Assembly: GCA_903890485.1 (NCBI GenBank)
Contig: CAITBM010000013.1
Coordinates: 57,862-121,861 of the forward strand
Direction of reading: 5' to 3'
Length of the DNA stretch: 64,000 nucleotides
Source: an uncultured Opitutaceae bacterium
GTDB lineage: Bacteria; Verrucomicrobiota; Verrucomicrobiia; Opitutales; Opitutaceae
Shown: piece by piece, positions 18,107 to 26,774 of the stretch
Layout: every line of letters begins with the position of its first letter
How positions within the stretch are numbered: position 1 is the stretch's first letter
The notes under the pieces: generated by a model
Database searches by the model: none
The model's input: the letters and a program-made list of their open reading frames with translations, nothing else
Told to the model about the DNA's origin: nothing
Position numbers and translations under genes: made by a program

Positions 18107-19288
18107 ATGAGACTTACCCGGGCATTCATTCTTGTGTCGTCGTTGGGGTTCAGCCCCCTTGCGCACGCCGTGTATGCGCCCATCCCGGACCAGGAACAGG
18201 GCAAGGACCTGACCGTCTCGATCACGAGCGGCGTCAGCTACAACGACAACATCTTCGGTGCTTCGACCAATGCGATCAGCAGCACCGTGTTCGAGGTCTC
18301 GCCGAAGATCGCCTTCAACACGTCGCTCAGCGAGCAGACTTTCCTCTCCGCCTACGCCCGGCCGACCCTCGACTATTTCGACAACAGGCCGGGAAAGAAA
18401 ACGGTCTACAGCCAGGCCCTTGACGGGCGCATCGCCCACGCCTTCTCGCCCACCTCGTCCGTCGACGTCACCGACGCCTACTCCTACAACCAGAATCCCG
18501 AGGCGCTCCTCAACGGCACGGCCGTGAACACGGACCAGACGCTCCAGAGCAACGAGCTGGACGCCAAGTTCTCGTTCTCGCCCGTCGAGAAGCTGGGCCT
18601 GGTTGCGAAGGCAAGGAGCGTCTACTTCGACTACACGAACGCGCTCCTTGGCCGGCAGCTCAACCGCTTTGAGAACCTCTACGGGATCGAGTCCGATTTT
18701 GCGCTCCTGCCGGACACCAAGCTGGCGGGGGAGTACCGGCACCAGGACGTCGATTACTCGAATTCACCCGCCACCAACAACAAGCACTCGGACTTCCTGA
18801 TGGCCGGCATCGACTACATGGCCGGCCCGAAGCTCTCCGCCAGCTTCCGGCTCGGTGCCGAGTATCGCCAGCGCGCTGGCCTCTCCTAGGAGACGAGCCC
18901 CTACGCGGAGGTGTCGGGCAAGTACGACTACGCCAAGGGATCGTTCGTGAGCGTGGGCTACACCTACAGCCTGGAGGAGACCTCCGATCCGACACATTTC
19001 TCCGACCAGAAGACGAACCGGATGTTCGTGAACGTGCAGCACGCCGTGAGCGCCCTGATCGTGGCGTCCGGGTCCTTCGATTACGAGCCGTCGGTCCTGA
19101 TCGGCCGCCCGGGCATCCAGACCGATGTGAATGAGGACTCGACCCACGCCGGAGCCGCGCTGACCTACATCCCGACGAAGAATTGGACGATTTCGGCTTC
19201 CTACGACTACGACAAGGTTTCCTCCGGCATCGCCTCGCGTGCGCTGAACAGGTCCAGGGTGGGGCTTAGCGCCACCGTGGTGTACTAA
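18107..19288 (+). pseudogene. Outer-membrane beta-barrel protein interrupted by an in-frame amber codon
   Basis: Starting at the ATG at 18107, the product has a clean signal peptide (RAFILVSSLGFSPLAHA). Repeated amphipathic strands follow (SITSGVSYNDNIFGA, TFLSAYARPTLDYF, KASFRLG-type segments), as in the BBP2-like outer-membrane beta-barrel family found beside polysaccharide exporters. A single TAG at 18887-18889 stops the frame after QRAGLS; the same frame then continues without another stop (ETSPYAEVSGKYDYAKG) to 19288, ending in a proper C-terminal strand SRVGLSATVVY. Read through, it is 393 codons. Either a recent nonsense mutation, suppression, or a one-base sequence error explains it; without readthrough the last third of the barrel is missing. 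The Wzc-like gene follows 56 bp downstream. Confidence 0.8.
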
Positions 19289-19344
19289 AGGCGCGCGGGT
19301 TTGCCACGACTCCGGTTACACCGGGGAATTTCCACTAAGCACTC

Positions 19345-21480
19345 ATGCCCTCGCATTCCGGCTCAAAGGAGAGCGCGTCCCTCGCGGATCTGGTCAAGGT
19401 CCTCAGGCTGCGCCTGCCGCTGATCGCCCTGATCGTGGGCCTGGTCTTCGTGACCACCATGGCGGTCACGGCGTTCCTGCCGCGGTGGTACCTGGCGACC
19501 ACCCGGGTGAAGGTTGAGAAGCCGGAGAGCGACGTGAAGCTCTTCCAGGCGCAGGGAAACACCGCCTACGACCCCTATTTCCTGCAGGATCAGTTCAAGA
19601 TCATGCAGAACGAGAGGATCATCTACCCGGTGATCGAGAAGCTGAACCTGAACAACCGGCTGGCGGCCGCGGCGGGCGCCCCGGGAGTCACCCTTTCCTC
19701 AGACCTCACGTATCGGTACATCATCAACAAGATGCTCCGCGTCGAGTCGCAGAGGAGCTCGTCCCTGATCGACATCAATGTCTATGCCCAGGAGCCGGTC
19801 CTGGCCGCCGAGATCGCCAACGAGATCGCGCGCGTCTATTCCGACGACCGGATCTCCCAGGCGACGTCCCAGCAGACCGAGGGCGTTGCCCAGCTGCGCA
19901 AGGAGCTGGCCCTCCAGGAGGACGCGGTCAAAAGGCAGCGCGACGTGGTCGAGAAGCTCCGCAAGGACCTGAACATCTCGGGCGTCGACTTGAACGTTAA
20001 GTACTCCGACATGGAGATCGAGACGCTCCGCCAGATGCAGAATTCGCTGATTGCGCTGCGCGTAGACGCAATCGGCAGGAAGACGCGCTGGGAGCGGTTC
20101 AGGAGCATCCCGGTCGAGGACCGGATGAGCCTGGTGAATTCCGAGCTGATCCCCGACCAGAACATCCAGAACCTGCTCCAGGCCTACCTGATTGCCGACC
20201 AGAAGGTGACACAGCTTAAGGGTCGCCTGGGAGAGGCTCACCCCGATCTCGTTTCCTCCATCGAGAACCGGGCGAAGATCAAGGAGCAGCTGGAGGCGCT
20301 CCTTAGGGGCTACGAAAGCGGGCTTGAGAATTCCTACAAGGAGGCCGAGGCCCGGGTGGACGAGCTTGAGAGCCAGCTCGCCAAGGCGAAAGTCGAGCAG
20401 ATCCTCTCGGCGCGCGACAGGATGCGCCCGTTCGAGGAGGCGGCCCAGAGGCTGGACGACGAGACCCGCCTCTACACGACCCTGCGGCTGACGCTCCGCC
20501 AGAGGGAGATCGATTTCCAGGTGCCCAAGCGCACGATCGAGATCCTCAACACCGCTGAGCCCGCGCGGCGGCCGAGCCGGCCCAGCTTCCTCCTGAACAG
20601 CATCAGTTCGATCGTCTTCGGCCTGGTCCTGGGGATCGGCGTCGCGCTTATCCTCGAGTACTTTGACATGAGCCTGAAGGACGTGGCCGACATCGAGGAC
20701 CGCCTGAAGATACCGGTGCTGGCCGTCATTCCGCACAACCGCGACCCGATGGGCCCCTCGCGCGACGAGCCGGAGGAGGCCGAGCCCTACCGGGTGCTCC
20801 ACACCAACCTGAGCCTGGCGGTCAAGTCCGCGCCGACCTCCGTCCTCGTTGTCTTTTCAGCGGGACCGGCCGAGGGAAAGAGCACGACGATCTGCCGGCT
20901 CGCGCACCTGATGGGATCCTACGGCGAGAAGGTCCTCTTAATTGACGGGGACCTCCGGAGGCCGGCGCAGCACAACCTGGCCAACTGCCCGAAGTCCCCG
21001 GGACTGAGCGAGGTGCTGTCCGGGAAGTGCGAAATCGACCAGGCGATCCGCAAGTCGGTGGCCCCCGGCCTCGACCTTCTCACCGCCGGTGGCGTGCCCG
21101 GCTTCACGCTTAGCCTCCTCTTTGCGGGCCGGCTCCGCGAGCTCCTCGCATCCCTAAGGGGCAGGTACGACCGGATCCTCCTGGACTCCCCGCCCATCAT
21201 CGGAGTGAGCGATGCCAGCGTCCTCGCGGGGATGTCGGACGGGGCAATCCTCCTGGTCCAGCACAGGCGCAACCCCGCGAGCATGGTGCTCAGGGCCCAG
21301 CAGACCATCATGAGCCTCAAGACACCGCTCCTGGGAGCCGTCCTCACGCAGGTCCCAAGGGGGTCGGGCGAGGACTACGGCTACTACACCCAGGCCTATT
21401 CCTATTACCGCTCAGAGGCTTCAAGCCCGACCCGCCGCGAAAAGGGCGGCTCCAAGGGCGACAGCCTCAGTCTCAAATGA
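19345..21480 (+). CDS. Wzc-like polysaccharide co-polymerase / tyrosine autokinase
   Basis: A 711-residue inner-membrane protein. A Wzz-type domain begins at residue ~10 with a first transmembrane helix at ~25-48. A long periplasmic coiled-coil region (about 160-400) follows, then a second helix at ~411-436 (NSISSIVFGLVLGIGVAL). The cytoplasmic BY-kinase domain has Walker A SAGPAEGKSTT (Ala where Gly is usual), Walker A' VLLIDGDLRRP and Walker B ILLDSPP, and the tail has a tyrosine cluster (DYGYYTQAYSYY) for autophosphorylation. Such proteins control chain length and export of capsule or exopolysaccharide. With the barrel protein and GT39-like gene upstream it forms an envelope-polysaccharide locus. 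Confidence 0.93.
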   Translation: MPSHSGSKESASLADLVKVLRLRLPLIALIVGLVFVTTMAVTAFLPRWYLATTRVKVEKPESDVKLFQAQGNTAYDPYFLQDQFKIMQNERIIYPVIEKLNLNNRLAAAAGAPGVTLSSDLTYRYIINKMLRVESQRSSSLIDINVYAQEPVLAAEIANEIARVYSDDRISQATSQQTEGVAQLRKELALQEDAVKRQRDVVEKLRKDLNISGVDLNVKYSDMEIETLRQMQNSLIALRVDAIGRKTRWERFRSIPVEDRMSLVNSELIPDQNIQNLLQAYLIADQKVTQLKGRLGEAHPDLVSSIENRAKIKEQLEALLRGYESGLENSYKEAEARVDELESQLAKAKVEQILSARDRMRPFEEAAQRLDDETRLYTTLRLTLRQREIDFQVPKRTIEILNTAEPARRPSRPSFLLNSISSIVFGLVLGIGVALILEYFDMSLKDVADIEDRLKIPVLAVIPHNRDPMGPSRDEPEEAEPYRVLHTNLSLAVKSAPTSVLVVFSAGPAEGKSTTICRLAHLMGSYGEKVLLIDGDLRRPAQHNLANCPKSPGLSEVLSGKCEIDQAIRKSVAPGLDLLTAGGVPGFTLSLLFAGRLRELLASLRGRYDRILLDSPPIIGVSDASVLAGMSDGAILLVQHRRNPASMVLRAQQTIMSLKTPLLGAVLTQVPRGSGEDYGYYTQAYSYYRSEASSPTRREKGGSKGDSLSLK

Positions 21481-21525
21481 TGTTGACGGCAGGAGGGGGG
21501 GCGAATCTGATCGGCCCCCTGATTC

Positions 21526-21601
21526 GCGGGCGTAGCTCAGTTGGTAGAGCACTACCTTGCCAAGGTAGACGTCGAGAGTTCGAGTCTCTTCGCCCGCTCC
21601 A
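21526..21601 (+). tRNA. tRNA-Gly (anticodon GCC)
   Basis: A complete 76-nt cloverleaf. The acceptor GCGGGCG pairs with CGCCCGC, the D arm is GCTC-AGTTGGTA-GAGC, the anticodon arm is CTACC-TTGCCAA-GGTAG with anticodon GCC, and the T arm contains TTCGAGT. The 3' CCA is encoded. Positions 18, 19 and 56 are the normal G, G and C. Confidence 0.98.
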
Positions 21602-21609
21602 TTTATACG

Positions 21610-21652
21610 AAAGCCCATCTAGGTTAAATACTTAGGTGGGCTTTCTGTTTTT
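21610..21652 (+). terminator. Rho-independent terminator after tRNA-Gly
   Basis: A 12-bp stem, AAAGCCCATCTA (21610-21621) with TAGGTGGGCTTT (21633-21644; one G-T pair), an 11-nt loop and a T-rich tail TCTGTTTTT. Confidence 0.85.
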
Positions 21653-21746
21653 GCGGTCCGGCGGCCCCAGGAGTGGGCGAGCCCTCCTCGGCGTGCCGCA
21701 TCAGCCCGGTCCCCGGATGGCCTGCGCGTGGCCCCGGCGGAACTTG

Positions 21747-22883
21747 CTAAATCTGGTAGGAGTAGACCGAATTGAGCGCCATGTCGTGGGAGAATAGGAG
21801 AAGCGCCCGCGCGATCACGTTGCGGGCACGCACGAGGAAGGGATTCTCAAACTGGCCAATGGCCCCGATCCGGTTGGACTGGCGTCCGACATACCGGGTC
21901 CTCGGAAGCCGGGCCCTCTCATAGGCGAGGAGTGCCCGGCCCAGGTGGCCGTCGGCCTTCAGGCACTTGGCCATGCAGGCCGCATCCTCGATGGCCATGC
22001 ACGCGCCCTGGCCCACATTCGGCGTGATGGGGTGGGCCGCGTCCCCGAGGAGCGTCACGTTGCCGTGAGTCCATCTCCTGAGCGGCGCACGGTCCCGGGC
22101 GTCGTTCTTAAGGATCGTCTCCGGGTCGGTGGCCTCGATGAGCCTAGACACCGGGTCGTGCCAACCCTTGAACAGGTCCTGGATCTCGCGCTTCCTGCCC
22201 GACGGGCCATCGGGCCGGGCGGCCGGCCCATTATGGGTCGCATACCAGCAGACGAGGTCCTTGCCCAGGGGCATGATGCCAAACCTCCGGCCGCTTCCCC
22301 AGGTTTCGGAGATGTGCCCGCGGATTCCAACCCTTACGTCGCGCGCAATCCCCCTCCAGATGGTATAGCCCCGGTAGACGGGAGAAGCGCCGGTGTTGAG
22401 CTGCGAGAGGACGGCGGAGCCGACCCCATCCGCGCCGATCAGCCCGTCCGCCTCCACCTCGCTCCCGTCGGTGAATGTCGCGGTGACCCGGCCGTTGGCG
22501 GCTTGGCTAAACGACGCGAGGCCATGGTTCGCCACGAGCTTCTCGGGACTGAGCGCCTGTCGGAGGACCCGGTGCAGGTCTGCCCGGTGAAGGCATACCG
22601 CGGGGGAGTCCGCGCTTCCCATGGGGATCTCGGAGATGGTGCTCCCATCCGGACAAAGAAGATCGAAATGCGTCACGGGCTCGCCCAGCGCGAGGACCTG
22701 CTCTAGGAGCCCCCAGTTCCTGAGGATCCGCGTGGCGTTGGGCCAGAGGCTCATCCCGGCGCCCACGTCGCAGAACGCAGGTGCCCGCTCGTGGACGGCA
22801 ACGTCCTCGCCAGCCCGATCGAGCGCCACCGCGGCGGCCAACCCCCCTATCCCTCCCCCGGCTATGACCAGCTTGCGCCTCAT
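21747..22883 (-). CDS. FAD-dependent monooxygenase
   Basis: A 378-residue flavoprotein of the UbiH / salicylate-hydroxylase-like group (class A flavin monooxygenases). It has the N-terminal dinucleotide-binding GGGIGGLAAAVALDRAG, a central ADGLIGADGVGS motif that binds both FAD and NAD(P)H, and the ribityl-binding LLGDAAHPITPNVGQGACMAIEDA. Such enzymes hydroxylate aromatic or isoprenoid substrates with O2 and NAD(P)H; the substrate here is unknown. The ATG at 22883 starts directly at the flavin-binding strand; the frame is open for 21 more codons but these lack homology character. It is divergent from the cytochrome c gene. Confidence 0.9.
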   Translation of the reverse strand: MRRKLVIAGGGIGGLAAAVALDRAGEDVAVHERAPAFCDVGAGMSLWPNATRILRNWGLLEQVLALGEPVTHFDLLCPDGSTISEIPMGSADSPAVCLHRADLHRVLRQALSPEKLVANHGLASFSQAANGRVTATFTDGSEVEADGLIGADGVGSAVLSQLNTGASPVYRGYTIWRGIARDVRVGIRGHISETWGSGRRFGIMPLGKDLVCWYATHNGPAARPDGPSGRKREIQDLFKGWHDPVSRLIEATDPETILKNDARDRAPLRRWTHGNVTLLGDAAHPITPNVGQGACMAIEDAACMAKCLKADGHLGRALLAYERARLPRTRYVGRQSNRIGAIGQFENPFLVRARNVIARALLLFSHDMALNSVYSYQI

Positions 22884-23011
22884 GAAGGGGATGCGGGCCT
22901 CAGGCGGCAGGGAGTGGAGCACACGCCGACGACAGTCCGCCATCATCCAAAGTTCCGCAAATTAATCCTGTGGCGCCCGGCAGACGGCCCTGTATAGCTG
23001 GGGTTGTCCCT

Positions 23012-23515
23012 ATGAAATCAACGCTCATTGGCTTCGTGCTAGGGGTCGTCCTCTCCGTCGTGGGCGCGGTCCTTTTCCTAACGCGGGTGATGCCCGTGAA
23101 GACCGAGGGCGGGCCGCTCCCTTTTGAATGGATGATCGCCCATTCCGCGCTTCACCATGCGATCGGTGCGGATGAGGGCAAACCGTCGCCGATCCCGGCA
23201 GACGCTCAAAACCTTGTCGCCGGCGCCCACATCTACCGGGAACAGTGTGCGGTATGCCACGGCGACTGGGGCCGCGCGCCCTCGGCGACGGCCAAAGGCA
23301 TGTTCCCGCCACCGCCGCAGCTCCTGCCGCCGAAGACCGGCGTGACCGACGATGCGGTGGGGGAGACCTACTGGAAGGTGAGGAACGGCATCCGCCTAAC
23401 GGGGATGCCCGGCTACGGCTCGTCGCTCTCGGACACCGAGATGTGGCAGGTGAGCCTCCTTCTGCTTCACGCCAACGAGCTTCCCGCTCAGGCCCAGGAT
23501 GTCTTGAAGCGCTGA
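23012..23515 (+). CDS. Membrane-anchored mono-heme cytochrome c
   Basis: A 167-residue protein with one N-terminal transmembrane segment (LIGFVLGVVLSVVGAVLFL). A class I cytochrome c domain follows, with the heme-binding CAVCH near residue 78, a Pro-rich loop (PPPPQLLPPK) and the axial Met in RLTGMPGYG. It probably carries electrons in the periplasm while held in the membrane. The ATG at 23012 begins the membrane segment. The donor and acceptor are unknown; a cbb3 oxidase is encoded 16 kb away and is a possible acceptor. Confidence 0.9.
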   Translation: MKSTLIGFVLGVVLSVVGAVLFLTRVMPVKTEGGPLPFEWMIAHSALHHAIGADEGKPSPIPADAQNLVAGAHIYREQCAVCHGDWGRAPSATAKGMFPPPPQLLPPKTGVTDDAVGETYWKVRNGIRLTGMPGYGSSLSDTEMWQVSLLLLHANELPAQAQDVLKR

Positions 23516-23614
23516 TCGGTGCCGCATTTCCGCAGGGCGCAGACCAAGAAGTGCGCAACGAACGGCAATCGATGAGTAGCTGGGGGCTCCCCAAGGGCCT
23601 AGGGTCCGACCCAC

Positions 23615-24124
23615 GTGAACTGGACCTACCTCACGGTTTGCAAGTCCTCGCACGCGGCCATCAGGGAACGGTGGCTGGGCTTCCTCGCGAGGGAGCCGGC
23701 CTGGGGGCGCCTGGAGTCGGAAGAAAAGCTGGCCGAGGCGGTTGAAGAGGTGCTCTCCGGGCTCTGGTCCGCGCTCGGCACGAGCGACGAGTCGCTCATG
23801 CGGCACCGGTCCCCCCCGCTCGACATACCCGCCTGGAGCGTCGGAACCTGCAGACTCGACCCGACCCTCGCATTCCTGGCCGCGGGAAAACGGGCCGTTC
23901 AAGTCGTGATGCATAGGGCCGATGCGACCCAGTCCGACCTGCCGCGCGACGAGCGCTCGGTCCAGTGGGCCGAGCTCATGCTCGCCTTTGACGTCGTTTC
24001 GCAGCGCGAGATCCAGCGCATCTGCGGCGTCTGCATGAAGCGCGGCCAATGCACGCTCGGCGATGGCCTGCACCCGTTCGAGCGCCATGAAACCCCGTGG
24101 AGCGCTCCGGCGCCGCAAGCCTAG
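23615..24124 (+). CDS. Conserved-looking hypothetical protein with C-terminal cysteines
   Basis: A 169-residue soluble protein, no family recognised. The N-terminal half is helical and charged (IRERWLGFLAREPAW, KLAEAVEEVLSGLWSAL), the middle is mixed, and the C-terminal part has ICGVCMKRGQC (C-x2-C-x5-C), which could hold a metal or take part in redox chemistry. The start is a GTG at 23615 with no good alternative before the first helix. It has the codon-position GC pattern of neighbouring genes, and no frame on the other strand gives a better protein. It lies between the cytochrome c gene and the opposing hemN, 17 bp from the hemN stop. Confidence 0.6.
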   Translation: MNWTYLTVCKSSHAAIRERWLGFLAREPAWGRLESEEKLAEAVEEVLSGLWSALGTSDESLMRHRSPPLDIPAWSVGTCRLDPTLAFLAAGKRAVQVVMHRADATQSDLPRDERSVQWAELMLAFDVVSQREIQRICGVCMKRGQCTLGDGLHPFERHETPWSAPAPQA

Positions 24125-24140
24125 GTCCCCCTGGGACCGC

Positions 24141-25547
24141 CTAGATGGTTTGGGAGTGCCGGTTTGCCCCGGGAGTGAAGGTGGCGTCGAAGCGCATCGC
24201 GACGACCCGGAGCAGCGGCACGCCCTTGGGCGTGACCTCGATCCCGTCGGGACTGCACACCACCAGGCCGTCCGCCTCCAGGTCCGCCAGCTCGGCTATC
24301 TCCGGGGCGTAGTGGGAGGCAACATCGACTCCCAGGATGCTCGACAGGGCGCGGAAATCGAGGCGGCGGTCGCACATGACCCTCATGGTCAGGGTGCGGC
24401 GGCGGTGGTCCTCGTCCGTGAGGACAAGGCCCCGGTCGATCGGCAGCTGGCCCGCGGCGATGGCCTGCCTCCATTCGTCCAGCCCCTTGAAATTCTGCCG
24501 GTAGCTGTCGAAGGTCGAGGAGATCGAGGATACGCCGAACCCATAGAGGGAGGAGCCCGCCTGGGTGCTGTACCCCTGGAAATTCCGGTGCAGGGTGCCG
24601 TTACGCTGGGCGATCGCGAGCTCGTCATTGGCCCGGGCAAAATGGTCCAGCCCGATGTCGACGTAGCCGGCCGCGGTGAGCTTCGTGTGGGCGACCGCCC
24701 ACATGGCGAGCTTCTCCTCTGGCCCGGGGAGCTGCTTGCGAGCCTCGAAGATGCGCTGCGCGGGCTTGAGCCAAGGAACGTGGGCGTAGCTGAACACGGA
24801 GAGACGGTCGGGGTTGAGCTCGAGCACCTCGTCGATCGTCTTTGAAAACGTCTCCGCGGTCTGCAGCGGAAGCCCGTAGATCAGGTCGATATTCACCGAC
24901 TTGAATCCCGCTTCCCGCAGCCAGGAGATGGCCCGGGCATTGAGCTCTGGCGGCTGCCAGCGGTGGATGGCGAGCTGCACCTGCGGATTGGTGTCCTGCA
25001 CCCCGATCGACGCCCGGTTTGCGCCGATCACCCGGAGGGCCTCGACGTGCTCTGCCGTGAGCCGGCGGGGATCGACCTCGACCCCGAACTCGCAGTCGCT
25101 GGACGGAAGGAAGTTTCCATGGATCAGCATCCCAAGGCGCGCCAGCTCCTCCGGCGGCAGGAATGTCGGCGTGCCGCCGCCGAAATGGATCTGCGTCACC
25201 GGCCGCTTCCGATCGATCCTCGCGGCGACAAGGGCCACCTCGCGCTCCAGGTCGTCCACGTAGCTCGACGCTGAGTCGCGGTTGCGCGTGACTACCGTGC
25301 TGCATCCGCAGTACCAGCACTGGGTCTCGCAAAACGGCAGGTGGAAATACAGGGAGAGCGGTCCGGCGCCCGGGCGGTTGTCGTCAGCGATCGCATCCTG
25401 GAGCTCGCGGGCCTCGCCGGGAATCGTGAACTTGGTGGCGGGCGGATAGGAGGTGTAGCGCGGGGCCGCGACCGAGTACTTGCGAATCAGGTCCAGGTCG
25501 AGCATCGGGGCTACAGGCGGCGGAAGGTTTTCTTCGGTGAGGATCAT
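24141..25547 (-). CDS. hemN: Oxygen-independent coproporphyrinogen III dehydrogenase
   Basis: A 468-residue radical-SAM enzyme that decarboxylates coproporphyrinogen III to protoporphyrinogen IX without oxygen. The N-terminus has the family marker KYSVAAPRYTSYPPATKF; the [4Fe-4S] ligands are in CETQCWYCGC (CxxxCxxC with the extra Cys of HemN); IHFGGGTPTFL and NIDLIYGLPLQT follow, and the C-terminal HemN domain begins with LVLTDEDHRRR. Length and order match HemN rather than the shorter HemW. It may supply heme for the c-type cytochromes and cbb3 oxidase seen elsewhere in the window, especially under low oxygen. Confidence 0.96.
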   Translation of the reverse strand: MILTEENLPPPVAPMLDLDLIRKYSVAAPRYTSYPPATKFTIPGEARELQDAIADDNRPGAGPLSLYFHLPFCETQCWYCGCSTVVTRNRDSASSYVDDLEREVALVAARIDRKRPVTQIHFGGGTPTFLPPEELARLGMLIHGNFLPSSDCEFGVEVDPRRLTAEHVEALRVIGANRASIGVQDTNPQVQLAIHRWQPPELNARAISWLREAGFKSVNIDLIYGLPLQTAETFSKTIDEVLELNPDRLSVFSYAHVPWLKPAQRIFEARKQLPGPEEKLAMWAVAHTKLTAAGYVDIGLDHFARANDELAIAQRNGTLHRNFQGYSTQAGSSLYGFGVSSISSTFDSYRQNFKGLDEWRQAIAAGQLPIDRGLVLTDEDHRRRTLTMRVMCDRRLDFRALSSILGVDVASHYAPEIAELADLEADGLVVCSPDGIEVTPKGVPLLRVVAMRFDATFTPGANRHSQTI

Positions 25548-25586
25548 GCTAAGGGGTGGGTCGCTGGCGGCGGTTCTTGTCGTGGT

Positions 25587-25877
25587 CTAGGCGGCAAAAC
25601 CGAATCGGTAATGCTCCTCCTCGGGTTTGATGTTCAGGGGCGCGCAGATCCGCTTCGACGCGAGGGCCGATGCCGCAAGCTTGACGACCCGGTCAAAGTC
25701 GGGGCGTGGCAGGTCGGCACCCTCGTGCTTGATCGCGTGGATCCCCATTCCGTTCTCGAGGAGGTCCTGCACGAATTCCTCGCAGGCGACCGGGTCGTCC
25801 GTCACGTAATAGTGATGCTCCGGCAGCGAATGCCTGCGAAGACGCACGCTGTATTCGACTGAGTATTTTTTGAGCAT
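25587..25877 (-). CDS. Small hypothetical protein
   Basis: A 96-residue acidic to neutral soluble protein starting MLKKYSVEYSVRL at the ATG at 25877. It holds an alternation of strand and helix (HHYYVTDDPVACEEFVQDLLENG, GIHAIKHEGADL, FDRVVKLAASALASKRIC) suggestive of a small alpha/beta domain. No family is recognised. A large GC-rich hairpin lies between its start and the DUF2934 gene upstream, so it may be expressed separately. It is 39 bp upstream of hemN and in the same direction, so co-expression with hemN is possible. Confidence 0.6.
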   Translation of the reverse strand: MLKKYSVEYSVRLRRHSLPEHHYYVTDDPVACEEFVQDLLENGMGIHAIKHEGADLPRPDFDRVVKLAASALASKRICAPLNIKPEEEHYRFGFAA

Positions 25878-25902
25878 GTGAGGTCCTTTTCTTGGATTGT
25901 TT

Positions 25903-25949
25903 GGCGAGGCGCCGTATCCGCCCCGGTCCGTCCGGGGCGCGGCCTCGCC
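25903..25949. repeat. Large GC-rich hairpin between two small genes
   Basis: An outer arm GGCGAGGC (25903-25910) pairs with GCCTCGCC (25942-25949), and an inner arm CCGCCCCGG pairs with CCGGGGCG around the loop TCCGT. It starts 11 bp after the DUF2934 stop on the minus strand. There is no T-tract, so termination is not certain; an attenuator or mRNA-stabilising structure is possible. Confidence 0.6.
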
Positions 25950-25960
25950 GGGTTTTGGTC

Positions 25961-26221
25961 CTAGGATGACAGGTTCCTGGCTTCCAGGGACGTCGTGATG
26001 ATCTCCGAAGGCTTGCTCACCTTCAGGATGTGGTGGTGGAGGCGGGTGTGGGTCTTTGACTTCGGGATGCAGGCGCTGATGCAGGCCTTGGCCTCCAGCC
26101 AGTTCTCCAGGTCGCGGCCCGGGACGCATCCGCTTTGTAAGTACAGGTGATAGGCATAGTCGCGGACATCGTCCTCGGTCGGCCCCAGGCGGGTCGTCGT
26201 CGTGTTTCGTCTGGTTTTCAT
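25961..26221 (-). CDS. DUF2934-domain small protein
   Basis: An 86-residue protein. The core TEDDVRDYAYHLYLQSGC, followed by PGRDLENWLEAKACI, matches the DUF2934 pattern (R..AY.LY...G...GRD.E.WL.AE), a short helical domain of unknown function common in Gram-negatives. The N-terminus is basic and Thr-rich. The ATG at 26221 is fixed by an AAGGAG ribosome-binding site nine bases upstream; the earlier ATG at 26230 would abut that site and is rejected. The strong ribosome-binding site suggests high expression. Confidence 0.8.
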   Translation of the reverse strand: MKTRRNTTTTRLGPTEDDVRDYAYHLYLQSGCVPGRDLENWLEAKACISACIPKSKTHTRLHHHILKVSKPSEIITTSLEARNLSS

Positions 26222-26451
26222 ATGTCGCATCTCCTTTCCTCTGTGGGACAAAGGTAGCACTCAGCCCTCGGGGCCGCTGCGCATGGATTGCGATTTTCGT
26301 GCCGAAATTTGCGTACCCCAAAGGGCGGCTCCGGACGCTGAAAACAGAGGGAATCACCCTCCTTGGGCGGCCATCGTGGAACTAGATAACTATGAGCATG
26401 TTAGGTCAGTAGAGGAACCCGGGAGACGGGGCCTTCGGGGCCACGCTCCGT

Positions 26452-26754
26452 TCACGCCGATTGCCGGTCCGCCAGCGCCCCAACCAAGGTCCCGATTCCC
26501 GACGCCAGAGCCAGGACCTCGCATGCGGAGGTGAGGTCCGAATCCGAGTCGCGCGCCGAGCCAGCGGCCAGGCTCTCGCGTGTCCTTTGGTACTCCGCCA
26601 GGATGCGCCCTTGCGACGCCTTTAGGCGGTCGCGGAGTGCGCGGACGCTTTCCTCCGAATACCCCTCTGCGCATGCACCGACGAGGGTCTCTGCGTCCGA
26701 AAGGAGGTCGCGGAGGTCGTCCAGTACCTTCTTGCCCGGGCCTTCGGTCCTCAT
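26452..26754 (-). CDS. ElaB/YqjD/DUF883-like membrane-anchored protein
   Basis: A 100-residue protein. It has a long charged helix (KVLDDLRDLLSDAETLVG, then SVRALRDRLKASQGRIL) and a short hydrophobic C-terminus (EVLALASGIGTLVGALADR) like the membrane anchor of ElaB/YqjD/DUF883 proteins. E. coli members of that group bind ribosomes and locate them to the membrane in stationary phase. The anchor here is short and lacks the usual GxxxG-rich run, so the match is moderate. The ATG at 26754 is chosen; another ATG at 26790 inside the nrdJ end is possible. It follows nrdJ directly. Confidence 0.65.
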   Translation of the reverse strand: MRTEGPGKKVLDDLRDLLSDAETLVGACAEGYSEESVRALRDRLKASQGRILAEYQRTRESLAAGSARDSDSDLTSACEVLALASGIGTLVGALADRQSA

Positions 26755-26774
26755 GCGCCTTGGGTTCCTCGCTT

